Notes: generated from the letters alone by a model not told the origin. A DNA stretch of 64,000 nt from Nocardiopsis potens DSM 45234 (GCF_000341105.1 NZ_ANBB01000044.1:1-64000), one strand, 5' to 3'; shown: positions 9,701-17,937, counted from the first letter of the stretch. Program-made: numbers and translations.

Positions 9701-9942
9701 ACCCCGGTGGCGGGGGCCAGGGCGCGGAACTCCGGGGCCTCCACTCGGACCTGGGCGCCGGGTTCGGCGGTGCCGATGCCGACCACCCCGCGCGGCCGGC
9801 CGGTGCGGACGCCCGCGGCGGCGGTGCGCACCCCGGCGGCGAGCAGCGCCGCGGAGAGCGGCTCCCCGCGCACCGCGGGCAGCTCGCGCCCGTCGAAGAG
9901 CACCGAGGTGTCCGGTTCCCCGCTGATCCGCCGCCCTGTCAC
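6727..9942 (-). CDS. soxA: Sarcosine oxidase alpha subunit, with tandem-repeat insert
   Basis: A 1,071-residue SoxA, somewhat longer than usual for the family. Order: divergent 2Fe-2S/Fer2_4-like N-terminus (about 1-100), a Pro/Gln/Ser-rich repeat linker (about 101-179), an FAD/NAD-binding domain starting VLVVGAGPAGLAAA near 200, and a C-terminal GcvT-like folate domain from about 670 (NAWHEEHGAVFEDVGQWRRA). The alpha subunit carries NAD and the folate domain that captures formaldehyde as 5,10-methylene-THF. The start is GTG 9942, which shares GTGA with the soxD stop and follows GGAGG. The repeat is described separately. Confidence 0.93.
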   Translation of the reverse strand: MTGRRISGEPDTSVLFDGRELPAVRGEPLSAALLAAGVRTAAAGVRTGRPRGVVGIGTAEPGAQVRVEAPEFRALAPATGVEVRDGLIAASTAGLGALPVTYRPPQRGPSGPQSSSPITHDLQQEPTGPEVFPPVSHRDPQQEPAGPRPSSPAGRDPQRGSSGPSAFPVVAHRDLQQESPGGQASPSAGRTPPRGDARWAHCEVLVVGAGPAGLAAAAAAAQRGVRVILADEAPRPGGDALGLDPATDRWIAGTTARLADAPEVRLLTRTTVIGHYDHGELVALERRPDGTHLLWRIRARRTVLASGSVERPFAFAGNDLPGVMLAGAAAAYPRRHGVLPGERITVSGCHDEALLAAAALHDAGADIAAVADARPEPGADALAGLARRGIEVRTATAAAGTVPDGRGELAAALLAPVAADGTVTGPAERIGCDLLAVSGGHDPAAALAVQAGGRLRWSEGHAAFLPEGLPATTTCAGALTGVRSVRAAAEQGDRAGRAAAAAALAEGAAPAAMSARGAPPAPETGAASDTGTAPGAGSGSADLPPAGRSGGAEARTAPPMALFTVVRPGGDAAEVFIDLQRDAALDGVRDAVAAGMRSIEHVKRYTTAGTGPDQGRTSATVLTGALAGLLGRGMDEVGGTAPRPPCTPVPFSALAGRARGELLEPLRRTPMNAWHEEHGAVFEDVGQWRRARYYPRDGEDMRAAVLRECAAAREAVGMLDASTLGAITVAGRDAGAFLDRIYTGTLSTLRPGRCRYGVMCTADGMVLDDGVVARISEEEYLVSTTTGNAERVLEWLEEWAQTEWPHLCVHLFNATDHWAVASLVGPASRDVMRELAPDMDVSAEGFRFMSVREGTVAGIPARVLRVSFTGELTYEVNVPAWHGLALWEAAVEAGRRYGVTPYGTEAMHVLRAEKGFIVVGHETDGSVTPLDLGMDWAVAKRKEFVGKRSLTRPDTARPDREQLVGLLPEDPGALLAEGAQLVAEAPGPAGGGRSGPGAGRRGPGERIAAPIGRVTSAYDSAALGRTFALGLLRSGRERHGERLYAVHMGEAVPVRVADPVFYDREGSRRDG
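9405..9640 (-). repeat. Alternating 54/51-bp tandem repeat inside soxA
   Basis: About four and a half in-frame units begin at 9411, 9465, 9516, 9570 and 9621, i.e. spacings 54, 51, 54, 51. The real period is therefore a 105-bp pair. Each unit codes for 18 or 17 residues such as LQQEPTGPEVFPPVSHRD, so length changes by whole units keep the frame. Confidence 0.9.
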
Positions 9943-10223
9943 CACTCGCCTCCTCCGGACGGGCCGCCCTGGCAGGGGGCGGAGGTGAGCACCCGGTAGT
10001 CGGCGGTGTGCCGGACCACGTCGCACCAGCGGCGGCAGCCCGCCGCGTGGAACCAGCGCTCGGTGAACAGCCCCTCCGGGTTGTCCCGGAAGAACAGGTA
10101 GTCGGCCCATTCGGCGTCGGTGAGCGACGCCGGTGCGGCCGGGTGGGCGATGTGCGACTGGCCGCCGTAGCGGAACTCGCACTCGTCCCGGGGCCCGCAC
10201 CAGGGGCACGGGATGAGCAGCAT
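9939..10223 (-). CDS. soxD: Sarcosine oxidase delta subunit
   Basis: A 94-residue SoxD, the zinc subunit of heterotetrameric sarcosine oxidase. All four zinc ligands known from Corynebacterium SoxD are in place: Cys6 and Cys9 (CPWCGPRDE), His59 and Cys63 (WFHAAGC). Other family marks are YGGQSH near 19-24 and RWCDVVRHTADY near 65-76. It starts at ATG 10223 and its stop overlaps the soxA GTG by four bases. Confidence 0.95.
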   Translation of the reverse strand: MLLIPCPWCGPRDECEFRYGGQSHIAHPAAPASLTDAEWADYLFFRDNPEGLFTERWFHAAGCRRWCDVVRHTADYRVLTSAPCQGGPSGGGEW

Positions 10224-10272
10224 CGCGGTCCCTCCTCCCGTCTTCTCCGCTCGTTCGGGCCGGCCGGCCCGC

Positions 10273-11487
10273 TCAGTGCGCCACCGCGGCCGCGCCGTGC
10301 TCGTCGACCAGGGCGCCGGTGCCGAACCGGTCCAGGCCGAACGGCTCGGCCAGCGGGTGCGCCCGGCCGCGGGCGATGGTGTCGGCGAACACCTGCCCGG
10401 CGCCGGGGGTCGCCTTGTAGCCGCCGGTGCCCCAGCCGCAGTTGAGGTAGACCCCCTCGACCGGGGTCGGGCCGATGACCGGCGAGGCGTCCGGGGTGAC
10501 GTCGACGATCCCGGCCCAGGTGCGGACCACGTCGGCGTGGGCGAACACCGGGTACAGCTCGACGGCGGCGGCGACCTGGTCCTCCACGGTGCGGAACGAG
10601 CCCCGTTGGCCGTAGCCGTTGTAGGCGTCGATGCCCGCCCCGAGCACCAGTTCGCCCTTGGGCGCCTGGCTGACGTAGACGTGCGTGGCACTGGACATCA
10701 CCACGGTGTCCAGCACCGGTTCCAGCAGCTGGGAGACGAGCGCCTGCAGCGGGTGGCTCTGCAGCGGCAGGCGCAGGCCCAGCTCGGCGGCGAGCCGGGA
10801 GGTGCGGCCGGCGGCGCACAGCCCGACCCGGGGCGCTTCGATGTCGCCGCGGGAGGTGCGCACCCCGGTGACCCGGTCGCCGTCCCGGAGGAACCCGGTG
10901 ACCTCGCAGTCCTGGATCAGGTCGACGCCGAGCCGGTCGGCCTCGGCGGCGAACGCCCAGGCCACCAGGTCGTGGTCGGCGATGCCGGCGCGCGGCTGGT
11001 AGGTGGCGCCCAGCACCGGGTGGCGCACGTGCGGTCCGGTGTCCAGGATCGGGACCAGTTCGGCGACCTGCTCGGGCTCCAGCCATTCGGCGTCGATCCC
11101 GCTGAGCAGGTCGGCGTCGACCCGGCGCACCGATTCGCGCACCTCGTGGGTGGACTGGGCCAGGTTGAGCACGCCGCGCCGGCTGAAGTGCAGGTCGCGG
11201 CCGAGCTCCTCCTCCAGCCCCTCCCACAGGCGCAGCGCGTGCTCGTAGATCGCGGCGCTGGCCGGCCACAGGTAGTTGGAGCGGATGATCGCGGTGTTGC
11301 GGGCCATGTTGCCGCCGGCCAGCCAGCTCCGCTCCAGCACCGCGATGTCGGCCATGCCGTGCTCGGCGGCCAGGTAGTAGGCGGTGGCCAGGCCGTGCCC
11401 GCCGGAGCCGACGATGACCGCGTCGTATCCGGCGCGCGGCTCGGGCGAGCGCCACAGCCGGCCGGTCTGCCGGTGGTCGGGGGTCAT
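10273..11487 (-). CDS. soxB: Sarcosine oxidase beta subunit
   Basis: A 404-residue FAD-dependent oxidoreductase, the catalytic subunit that oxidises sarcosine. The dinucleotide-binding motif [13 protein letters not shown] lies at residues 25-37. His172 in [10 protein letters not shown] aligns with the His that binds FMN covalently in corynebacterial SoxB. The C-terminal [14 protein letters not shown] motif is present. The start ATG 11487 has GGAGG about 10 nt upstream. First of soxB-D-A-G, 94 bp after the dimethylglycine oxidase gene on the same strand, so the two steps are probably co-transcribed. Confidence 0.95.
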   Translation of the reverse strand: MTPDHRQTGRLWRSPEPRAGYDAVIVGSGGHGLATAYYLAAEHGMADIAVLERSWLAGGNMARNTAIIRSNYLWPASAAIYEHALRLWEGLEEELGRDLHFSRRGVLNLAQSTHEVRESVRRVDADLLSGIDAEWLEPEQVAELVPILDTGPHVRHPVLGATYQPRAGIADHDLVAWAFAAEADRLGVDLIQDCEVTGFLRDGDRVTGVRTSRGDIEAPRVGLCAAGRTSRLAAELGLRLPLQSHPLQALVSQLLEPVLDTVVMSSATHVYVSQAPKGELVLGAGIDAYNGYGQRGSFRTVEDQVAAAVELYPVFAHADVVRTWAGIVDVTPDASPVIGPTPVEGVYLNCGWGTGGYKATPGAGQVFADTIARGRAHPLAEPFGLDRFGTGALVDEHGAAAVAH

Positions 11488-11581
11488 CGGGGACCGGCCT
11501 CCTTCGCTGCGGGGCGGCCCCGGGCGGTCCTCGGCCCGGGGGTGCGGTGCCCGCCGCCGGTGCGCCGGGCCGGGCGTCCGG

Positions 11582-14086
11582 TCATGCCCTCACCCGCTCC
11601 ATGCCGGGGTCGAACAGCGGGTCCGCGGCGGCGACCGCCGGCACCCGCCGGTCGAAGTAGCCGATCTCCACCGGGGTGCCCGGGGCGGAGAGCTCGGCGG
11701 GGAGCCAGGCGTAGGCGATGCCGGTGCCGACGGTGTAGCCGTAGGCGGCGCTGGTGACGTACCCGGCGGCGGTGTCGGCGCCGGGCCGGTGGACGGGTTC
11801 GCCGCCGAGCACGGTGTTCTCCGGCGGGCCGGTGGTCAGGCAGGTCAGCCGGATCCCCGGGTCCTCCGGGTCGAGCGCCTCGACGGCGGACCGGCCGATG
11901 AACCCGCCCTTGGTGCGCAGCCGCAGCGCGAAGCCGAGGCCGGCCTGGTAGGGGTCGTGCTCGGCGGTCATGTCGGCGCCGAAGGCGCGGTAGCCCTTCT
12001 CCAGCCGGAGGCTGTCGAAGGCGCCCCGGCCCGCGGCGAGCGCGCCGAGGCCGCGGCCGGCCTCCCAGAGCGTGTCCCAGAGCCGCAGCCCCAGCTCGGG
12101 GCCGGTGTACAGCTCCCAGCCGAGTTCGCCGACGTAGGAGACGCGCATCGCCAGCACCGGGACCTCGCCGATGTGCAGCCGGGCGCAGTGGAAGTAGTCC
12201 AGGCCGCCGTTGCCCAGGTCGTGGCCGGTGAGCGGCTGCACCAGGTCGCGGGCGCGCGGCCCCCACACGCCGATGCAGGCGGTCTGCCCGGTGATGTCGC
12301 GGACCGCCACCCCGGGCGGCGCCAGCGCGGCCAGCCGGGCCAGGTCCAGCCGGCTGTTCACGCCGAGCTGGAACAGCTCGTCGGCGACCCGGGCGACGGT
12401 GATGTCGCCGAGCAGCCGGCCGCGGTCGTCGAGCATCAGGCTGTAGGAGACCGCGCCGGGCGGGCGGCCGGTGCGGGCGGTGGTGACCCGGTCCAGGAAC
12501 TCGCCCGCCCCGGGGCCGGCGACCTCCAGCCGCATCAGCGAGGACATGTCGTACAGCGCGACCCGCTCCCGGGTGGCGCGCGCCTCGGCGGCGATCGCCG
12601 GGGACCAGTAGCGGGACGCCCACGGCCCGGGGCGCGGCGCCCCCCGCGCCTCGGGGAGGTCGGCGTTGGCGGCGTAGTGGTAGGGGCGCTCCCAGCCGGA
12701 GGCCTCCAGGAAGAACGCGCCGAGTTCGCGCTGGCGGGCGTGGAACGGGGCGACGCGCATCGGGCGCGGCCGCTCGATCGGCTGCTGCGGGTGGATCGCG
12801 TCGTAGACCTCGATGAAGTTCCGGCAGGCGCGCTCGGCGATGAACGCCGGGGCGAGCTGGTGCTCCTGGAACCGGTTGACGTCGCAGGCGTGCAGGTCGA
12901 CGGTTGACGCGCCCTCGGCGATCAGCTCGGCGACGGCGCGCGCCGCGCCCGCCGAGTGGGTGATCCACACCGCCTCGGCCGCCCACAGCCCGGGCGTCCC
13001 GGCGAACTCCCCGAGCAGCGGCATGTTGTCGGTGGTGAAGGAGAACAGCCCGTTGAAGGCGTCCTCGATCTTGGTGTCGGCGAGGTCGGGCAGGAGGGCG
13101 AGGGTGTCGGTCCAGGCCGGGGCGAAGTCCTCCGGGGTGAACGGGTGCATGGACGGCATGGGCAGGTCGGGCGTGCCGTCGGGGGTGCCGATCTCGTCGG
13201 CGGGGACCGGCATCGGGCGGTGCCCGTAGTAGCCCACGCCGACGCGGTCGCCGCGCTCCCGGTAGTACAGGTCGCGGCCCTGGTGGCGGAGGATCGGGTG
13301 GGGGGCGGCGTCCGGCCCGTTGCCGGCCAGCGCCGCGGTCGGCCCGGTCCAGCCGAACTGGTGGGCCAGCGGGAGCAGCGGCAGCACCTCCCCCGCCATC
13401 GCGGCGAGCCGCGGCCCCCACATCCCGGCGCACAGCACCGCGATGTCGGCGGGCAGCCGGCCCTGGTCGGTGCGGACCCCGGTGACCCGGCGGCCGGCCG
13501 CCCCGGGCCCGCCCTCCACCTCGATCCCGGTGACCTCGTGCCGGGGCAGGAACCGGGCGCCGCGCCAGAGGGCCGCCTCGGCCTGGGCGCGGGCGGCGCC
13601 GAGCGCGTCGGCCAGCCCGTCGGTGGGGGTGTACAGGCCGCCCAGCACCCGGTCGGCGCGGACCAGCGGGTGGGCGGCGGCGCACTCCTCGGGTCCGATC
13701 ACCCGGGCCGGGATCCCCCAGGAGCGGGCCCAGCCGCACCGCCGGTGCAGCTCGTCCAGGCGCTCGGGGGCGGTGGCGAGCTCCAGGCCGCCCACCGCGG
13801 AGAAGCAGGGCCGGCCGTCCACCCGGAGCCGGGTGTACTTGGCGGCGGTGTAGGCGGCGAAGTCGGACATGGCCTTGGCCGGGTTGGTCTGGAACACCAG
13901 GCCGGGCGCGTGCGAGGTGGACCCGCCGGTGCGGTAGAGGTCCCCCTGGTCGACGACGGTGACGTCGGTGTGGCCGCGGGCGGTGAGCTCGTCGGCCAGC
14001 GCGCACCCGACGATGCCGGCGCCGATGACCACGATCCGGGGCGGCCTTCCGGACCGGGTGCGGGGGACGGTCGGAGAAGCGGCCAT
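11582..14086 (-). CDS. Dimethylglycine oxidase (FAD, folate-dependent)
   Basis: An 834-residue two-domain enzyme, close to the length of Arthrobacter dimethylglycine oxidase. The N-terminal half is a DAO-type FAD domain ([18 protein letters not shown] at 17-34); His59 in [12 protein letters not shown] is placed like the residue that carries covalent FAD. The C-terminal half (from about 420) is GcvT-like with its barrel domain and should pass the released C1 unit to THF. The product, sarcosine, is the substrate of the adjacent sox operon. The ATG at 14086 follows AAGGCAGGG. Its promoter holds one of the GTTGCG repeat pairs. Dimethylglycine dehydrogenase or sarcosine dehydrogenase is an alternative name, but length and organism type favour the oxidase. 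Confidence 0.9.
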   Translation of the reverse strand: MAASPTVPRTRSGRPPRIVVIGAGIVGCALADELTARGHTDVTVVDQGDLYRTGGSTSHAPGLVFQTNPAKAMSDFAAYTAAKYTRLRVDGRPCFSAVGGLELATAPERLDELHRRCGWARSWGIPARVIGPEECAAAHPLVRADRVLGGLYTPTDGLADALGAARAQAEAALWRGARFLPRHEVTGIEVEGGPGAAGRRVTGVRTDQGRLPADIAVLCAGMWGPRLAAMAGEVLPLLPLAHQFGWTGPTAALAGNGPDAAPHPILRHQGRDLYYRERGDRVGVGYYGHRPMPVPADEIGTPDGTPDLPMPSMHPFTPEDFAPAWTDTLALLPDLADTKIEDAFNGLFSFTTDNMPLLGEFAGTPGLWAAEAVWITHSAGAARAVAELIAEGASTVDLHACDVNRFQEHQLAPAFIAERACRNFIEVYDAIHPQQPIERPRPMRVAPFHARQRELGAFFLEASGWERPYHYAANADLPEARGAPRPGPWASRYWSPAIAAEARATRERVALYDMSSLMRLEVAGPGAGEFLDRVTTARTGRPPGAVSYSLMLDDRGRLLGDITVARVADELFQLGVNSRLDLARLAALAPPGVAVRDITGQTACIGVWGPRARDLVQPLTGHDLGNGGLDYFHCARLHIGEVPVLAMRVSYVGELGWELYTGPELGLRLWDTLWEAGRGLGALAAGRGAFDSLRLEKGYRAFGADMTAEHDPYQAGLGFALRLRTKGGFIGRSAVEALDPEDPGIRLTCLTTGPPENTVLGGEPVHRPGADTAAGYVTSAAYGYTVGTGIAYAWLPAELSAPGTPVEIGYFDRRVPAVAAADPLFDPGMERVRA

Positions 14087-14120
14087 GGCAGCCCTGCCTT
14101 CGCCTCGTCGTTTCGTTCCG

Positions 14121-14145
14121 CGCAACGCTCGGCGTTTCACGCAAC
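14121..14145 (-). promoter_or_regulatory. GTTGCG-N13-GTTGCG direct repeat, dimethylglycine oxidase promoter
   Basis: On the minus strand GTTGCG occurs twice, 19 bp apart (plus-strand CGCAAC at 14121-14126 and 14140-14145), directly after the presumed -10 element. Each copy is also part of a near-palindrome of form GTTnCryGnAAC. The same spacing recurs twice at 15478-15589, so this is probably a shared operator. Confidence 0.7.
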
Positions 14146-14174
14146 AGGGTCCGCCGTGCGTTCCGCGCTGTCAA
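14146..14174 (-). promoter_or_regulatory. Promoter of dimethylglycine oxidase operon
   Basis: A perfect TTGACA -35 box (minus strand 14174-14169), a 17-bp spacer and a weak -10 GACCCT (14151-14146). The GTTGCG pair begins immediately downstream, so a bound protein would cover the start of transcription. Confidence 0.55.
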
Positions 14175-14253
14175 GGGAGCGCCCCCGCCCCTCGGGCCGG
14201 GGCGGCCCCGGCCCTCCGGTGCCGGTCGCGGGGCGGGGGGCCGGGGGCGGCGC

Positions 14254-15456
14254 TCAGCCGACCGGGGCGCGCAGGTCCTGCTTGGGCAGCATCTTCTGCG
14301 GGTCGACGAAGGGCTTCTCCACGACCACGGCGGGGACCGTCCCGCCGGGGCGGCCGACGCGGAGCTCGGTGCCGAGTTCCGCGGAGCCGATCGGGACCAT
14401 GGCGAACCCGATGTTGCGGTCCAGCCGGGGCGAGTGGCAGGCCGAGGTGACCTTGCCGATCGGCGCGTCGCCGCCGGGCCCGTGGACCGGGAAGGCGTCG
14501 ATCATCGACCCGTCGTTGTAGCTGCCCAGCCGGGGGCCGCCGATCTCCACCCCGACCAGCTTGCGCCGCACGCCCTCGTCGCGGATCCGGGTGAGCGCGG
14601 CCTTGCCGATGAAGTCGGCCTCCTGGTCGAGGTCGACCATCCAGCTGACCTCGTAGCCGTAGCCCACCTCGAACGGGTTGGTGTCCAGGCCGATGTCGCT
14701 GCCCCAGGCGAGGATGCCGCCCTCGATGCGGCGGATGTGGCAGGGGCCGATGACCTCGATGCCGTGCGGCCGGCCGGCCTCCAGCACGGTCTCCCACAGC
14801 CGCACGCCGTCGCGCGAGGCGTTGCGCAGGTAGATCTCGAAGCCGATCTCGGAGGTGTAGCCGGTGCGCGAGACGACGACGTCCATGCCGTCCAGCCCGT
14901 ACTCGGCGCACCGGTAGTAGCCGATGTCCAGCACGGAGGGGCCGAACAGGTCCTTCATCACCTCGCGGGAGAGCGGGCCCTGCACCTGGACCGGGCCGAC
15001 GTCGGGTTCGCGGACGGTGACGTCCATGCCGCTGTTGTGCGCCAGCCCCTGGGCCCACAGCAGCACGTCGCTGTCGGCCAGGGAGAGCCAGAAGTGGTTC
15101 TCGCCCAGGCGGAGCAGGACGGGGTCGTTGACGATGCCGCCGTCGGGCGCGGTGACGAACACGTACTTGCACTGCCCCACGGCGCATTTGTTCAGGTCGC
15201 GCGGGACCAGCATGTTGGTGAACGCGAAGGCGTCCGGTCCGGTGATCTCGACCTGCCGCTCCACCCCGACGTCCCACAGGGTGACGCCGTTGAGGAGGTG
15301 CCAGTACTCGGCGACCGGGTCGCCGTAGTGGCGGGGGTGGTAGGTGCGGTTGTAGACGCTGTACTTGGCGACGCCGTGCCTGCGCGAGGCGTAGAAGAAC
15401 GGCGACTTCCTGATCCGCGGGTAGAGCAGGATCTCCGGGCTCTCGTTCACGGGCAT
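14254..15456 (-). CDS. DmdA-like folate-dependent demethylase/aminomethyltransferase
   Basis: A 400-residue GcvT-fold protein (GCV_T then C-terminal barrel). Its opening resembles DMSP demethylase DmdA more than glycine-cleavage T: RIRKSPFFYASRRHGV, EYWHLLNGVTLWDVGVERQV, GPDAFAFTNMLVPRDL and the later VQVQGPLSREVMKDLFG. DmdA-type enzymes move a methyl group to THF to give 5-methyl-THF, unlike GcvT. The neighbours fit: a divergent MetV/MetF-like pair able to reoxidise 5-methyl-THF, plus dimethylglycine and sarcosine oxidases. The substrate could be a betaine or thetin; DMSP is not proved. ATG 15456 has GGAGG six bases upstream. Confidence 0.8.
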   Translation of the reverse strand: MPVNESPEILLYPRIRKSPFFYASRRHGVAKYSVYNRTYHPRHYGDPVAEYWHLLNGVTLWDVGVERQVEITGPDAFAFTNMLVPRDLNKCAVGQCKYVFVTAPDGGIVNDPVLLRLGENHFWLSLADSDVLLWAQGLAHNSGMDVTVREPDVGPVQVQGPLSREVMKDLFGPSVLDIGYYRCAEYGLDGMDVVVSRTGYTSEIGFEIYLRNASRDGVRLWETVLEAGRPHGIEVIGPCHIRRIEGGILAWGSDIGLDTNPFEVGYGYEVSWMVDLDQEADFIGKAALTRIRDEGVRRKLVGVEIGGPRLGSYNDGSMIDAFPVHGPGGDAPIGKVTSACHSPRLDRNIGFAMVPIGSAELGTELRVGRPGGTVPAVVVEKPFVDPQKMLPKQDLRAPVG

Positions 15457-15477
15457 CTGGACCTCCACCACTCGATG

Positions 15478-15502
15478 CGCAACGAGGATCGCCATGCGCA
15501 AC
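15478..15502 (-). promoter_or_regulatory. GTTGCG-N13-GTTGCG repeat, DmdA-like gene promoter
   Basis: Plus-strand CGCAAC copies at 15478-15483 and 15497-15502, each inside the longer match ATGCGCAAC. They lie at and just after the predicted transcription start of the DmdA-like gene, which suggests a repressor site. Confidence 0.7.
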
Positions 15503-15504
15503 AG

Positions 15505-15534
15505 AGCGTCCCCCGGCGCCTCGGGGGCTGTCAA
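15505..15534 (-). promoter_or_regulatory. Promoter of DmdA-like gene
   Basis: TTGACA (15534-15529), an 18-bp spacer and GACGCT (15510-15505) on the minus strand. The arrangement -35, weak -10, then GTTGCG pair is the same as at the dimethylglycine oxidase promoter. Confidence 0.55.
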
Positions 15535-15564
15535 GGAGTGCGCGGACGGATTCGTTCCGCCTTT

Positions 15565-15589
15565 CGCAACGGGAATCCATTGACGCAAC
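15565..15589. promoter_or_regulatory. Third GTTGCG-N13-GTTGCG repeat, metV-like promoter
   Basis: CGCAAC at 15565-15570 and 15584-15589 on the plus strand, again 19 bp apart. The second copy overlaps the -35 hexamer of the rightward promoter, so binding would block RNA polymerase there. Confidence 0.7.
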
Positions 15590-15609
15590 GAATCGGCCGA
15601 TTCTACGCT
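15580..15609 (+). promoter_or_regulatory. Promoter of the metV/metF-like genes
   Basis: TTGACG (15580-15585), an 18-bp spacer and TACGCT (15604-15609). The predicted leader is about 170 nt and contains the inverted repeat GTTGC-N7-GCAAC. Confidence 0.55.
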
Positions 15610-15786
15610 GTGCTCATCTGAAGATGTTCCCTGATATGCGCCTTGTTGCACATAGAGCAACTCGATCGCCGGTGGTGTCCCGGGCCCGCTCCGACGGACC
15701 GCACCGGCCCCGCCCCGCGGTCCCCGGCGGCCGCGCGGCCCGTCCCGGCGGACGGCCGCCGACCGGCTCACGGAACGAGGCTGACC

Positions 15787-16320
15787 ATGGCCACGCTTCT
15801 CGCCACCATCGAACACGCCGTCAAGAAGCCCGTCTGGGGCTGCCGGATGTGCGGCCAGTGCGTCCTGCACTCCACCGGCTTCACCTGCCCGATGACCTGC
15901 CCGAAGAACCTGCGCAACGGCCCCTGCGGCGGGGTCCGCGAGGACGGCTCCTGCGAGGTCGACCCGTCCATGCGCTGCGTCTGGCTCAAGGCCTGCACCC
16001 GCGCCGACCGCCTCCCCGGCCCGCTCCGCACCGGCATCGACGAGATGCGCGCCCCGGTCGACAAGCGGCTCGAAGGCACCTCCTCCTGGGCCAACCTGCT
16101 GACCGGGCGGGACCGGGCGGTCCCGGCCGGCTGGCCGGCCGGTGACCCGGAGGGGGCCGGCCAGGCCCCGCCGCCGGAGGCGCCCGCCGCCGGCACCGAC
16201 CCGGAGGAGGACGAGCTGCGCACCCTGGGCCTGGGCGTCGAGGCGGCGCCCGACCCCGGGGACCCGGAGTTCCAGGAGACCGAGGACGGCGCCGGCGGCG
16301 CCGCGGAGGCCGTCCGATGA
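15787..16320 (+). CDS. MetV-like methylenetetrahydrofolate reductase C-terminal-domain protein
   Basis: A 177-residue protein whose first 90 residues are a Cys-rich MTHFR_C domain: CRMCGQC near 19-25, TCPMTCPKNLRNGPCGGV near 33-50, then C-x8-C-x6-C. In acetogens this family (MetV) binds metal or Fe-S and partners MetF. The rest is a Pro/Glu/Ala-rich acidic tail of about 80 residues that I cannot assign. Its stop shares ATGA with the MetF-like gene, so the two are coupled and probably form a complex. ATG 15787 is preceded by ACGAGG. Confidence 0.82.
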   Translation: MATLLATIEHAVKKPVWGCRMCGQCVLHSTGFTCPMTCPKNLRNGPCGGVREDGSCEVDPSMRCVWLKACTRADRLPGPLRTGIDEMRAPVDKRLEGTSSWANLLTGRDRAVPAGWPAGDPEGAGQAPPPEAPAAGTDPEEDELRTLGLGVEAAPDPGDPEFQETEDGAGGAAEAVR

Positions 16321-17330
16321 CGGCCCCGCCCCGCCCCGGCGCCCCTCCCGGCCGCTCCGGCGCGGAACCGCCCGCGCCGGCCCCGCGCCCGGTCTCGCCC
16401 CTGGCCGAGCTGCTCACCGCGGCGGACCCGGCCCGCCCGGTGCTCACCGCCGAGTGCCCGGTGGTCGACACCGGCGGCATCGCGGCGCTCGCGGAGCGCG
16501 TCGCCCGGCTGGCGCCCTACGTGGACGCGCTGAACGCCACCGACAACCCGGCCGCGCACGCGCACGCCTCCAACGTCGCCATCGCGATCGCGCTGAAGGG
16601 GCTGGGCGTGGAGCCGATCCTGCAAGTGGTCTGCCGGGACAAGAACCGGCTCGCCCTGCAGTCCGACATCGTCGGCGCCGCGCTGCACGGCGTCACCGCG
16701 GTCTCCTGCATGACCGGGGACGACGTCACCGCCGGCGACGAGCCCGAGGCCCGCCGCGTGTTCGACCTGGACGGGCCGCAGCTGATCCGCGCCGCCGCCT
16801 CGCTGGCGCACGGGCGGTTCCTGTCCGGCCGGCCGCTGGACCCGCCGCTCCCGCTGCTCATCGGCGCGGCGGAGAACCCCGCGGCCCCGCCGTACGAGTA
16901 CCGGGTCCGGCGCGCCCTGAAGAAGGCCGCGGCCGGCGCCCGCTTCCTCCAGCTCCAGATCTGCTACCGGGCCGAGCACCTGGAGGCGTTCTGCTCGCTG
17001 GCCGCAGCCTCCGGGCTGACCCGCCGCACCGCGCTGCTGCCCACCATCGCGCTGGTGAAGGGGGCCCGCGCGCTGCGCTTCATGAACGACCACGTGCCCG
17101 GCATCGCGGTGCCGGACGAGGTCGTCGACCGGGTGGAGGGCGCCTCCGACCAGGGCGAGGCCGCCTACCTGCTGGCGCTGGAGCAGGCCCGGCACGCGCT
17201 GGCCCAGCCCGGGGTCCGCGGCCTGCACCTGGCCGACTTCCGGCACGACTCCTCCGTCGCCCGGCTCGCCGCCGACCTGGGGCTGCCCGCGGGCCGGGCC
17301 GCCCCCGGGGAGAACACCCTGGCCCGGTGA
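16317..17330 (+). CDS. metF: Methylenetetrahydrofolate reductase (MetF family)
   Basis: A 337-residue MTHFR TIM barrel, after about 30 Pro-rich residues. Family features: VLTAECPVVDTGG near 41, VDALNATDNPAAHAHASN near 68-85, LQVVCRDKNRLALQSDIVGA near 102-121 and a long C-terminal helix set. MTHFR interconverts 5,10-methylene-THF and 5-methyl-THF. Next to a DmdA-like enzyme it would most likely run in the oxidative direction. Methionine synthesis remains possible. Coupled to the MetV-like gene by an ATGA overlap. Confidence 0.85.
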   Translation: MTAPPRPGAPPGRSGAEPPAPAPRPVSPLAELLTAADPARPVLTAECPVVDTGGIAALAERVARLAPYVDALNATDNPAAHAHASNVAIAIALKGLGVEPILQVVCRDKNRLALQSDIVGAALHGVTAVSCMTGDDVTAGDEPEARRVFDLDGPQLIRAAASLAHGRFLSGRPLDPPLPLLIGAAENPAAPPYEYRVRRALKKAAAGARFLQLQICYRAEHLEAFCSLAAASGLTRRTALLPTIALVKGARALRFMNDHVPGIAVPDEVVDRVEGASDQGEAAYLLALEQARHALAQPGVRGLHLADFRHDSSVARLAADLGLPAGRAAPGENTLAR

Positions 17331-17411
17331 GCCCGCCCGCCCCGCACACCGGGGCGAAACGGGTGGAAACCCCGCCCGGTCCGTGGTCGACTTCCTCCGA
17401 GGAGGAACGCG

Positions 17412-17912
17412 ATGCGGATCAGGAAGGGCGGGGCCGGCGACGTCCCCGCGGTCATGGCGATGCTGGACGGCGCGGTGCGCTGGCTCGCCGCCCGGGGCCG
17501 GTCCGACCAGTGGGGGAGCCTCCCCTGGTCGGAGATCCCGGAGCGGGTGCGGGCGATCCGGGACCGGGCCGAGGGCGGCCGGCTGTGGATCGCCGAGGAC
17601 GGGGGCGCCCCGGCCGGGGCGCTGGGGCTGGGCGGGGAGCCGCTGCCCTACGTCGCCCCGGCCCCCGAACCGGAGCTCTACATCGACCTGCTGGTCACCG
17701 ACCGCCGGTTCGCCGGGCGGGACGTCGGCGGGCGGCTGCTCGGCTTCGCCCGGGAGCAGGCCCGCGAGCGCGGCGTCGCACTGCTCCGGGTGGACTGCTG
17801 GGCCGGCGGCGACGGCGCGCTCATCGAGTACTACCGCTCCCGGGGCTTCACCCCGACCGAGCGGGTGCCGGTCCGCGGCACCGCGGTGCAGGTCTTCGAG
17901 GACCGGGTGTAG
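17412..17912 (+). CDS. GNAT-family N-acetyltransferase
   Basis: A 166-residue acetyltransferase. The N-terminal half is typical (MRIRKGGAGDVPAVMAMLDGAV) and the acetyl-CoA loop is RRFAGRDVGGRLLGFAREQA near residues 98-117, followed by LLRVDCWAGGDGALIEYYRSRGF. It starts at ATG 17412 after GAGGAGG. The substrate cannot be read from the sequence. A perfect 48-bp palindrome separates it from the convergent CPBP protease gene. Confidence 0.85.
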   Translation: MRIRKGGAGDVPAVMAMLDGAVRWLAARGRSDQWGSLPWSEIPERVRAIRDRAEGGRLWIAEDGGAPAGALGLGGEPLPYVAPAPEPELYIDLLVTDRRFAGRDVGGRLLGFAREQARERGVALLRVDCWAGGDGALIEYYRSRGFTPTERVPVRGTAVQVFEDRV

Positions 17913-17937
17913 CGGGAGGCGCGGGCCGCCCCCAGGG

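Larger units (their letters stand above)
15457..15786. other. Divergent regulatory region of the one-carbon block (330 bp)
   Basis: No gene is seen. It holds two GTTGCG-N13-GTTGCG pairs (15478-15502 and 15565-15589), promoters for both directions, and a GTTGC-N7-GCAAC inverted repeat at 15645-15661 in the leader of the rightward genes. Confidence 0.7.

Noticed and set aside
6944-11455. 1,503-residue minus-strand open frame over soxA, soxD and soxB
   Set aside because: It is out of frame with three sox genes that carry complete motifs; composition is Arg/Gly/Ala-rich.
10213-11757. Plus-strand open frame opposite soxB
   Set aside because: Out of frame with a strong family match on the other strand; no domain recognised.
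15645-15661. GTTGC-N7-GCAAC inverted repeat as a fourth copy of the direct repeat
   Set aside because: Orientation and spacing differ from the 19-bp direct pairs; noted only as a possible leader element.
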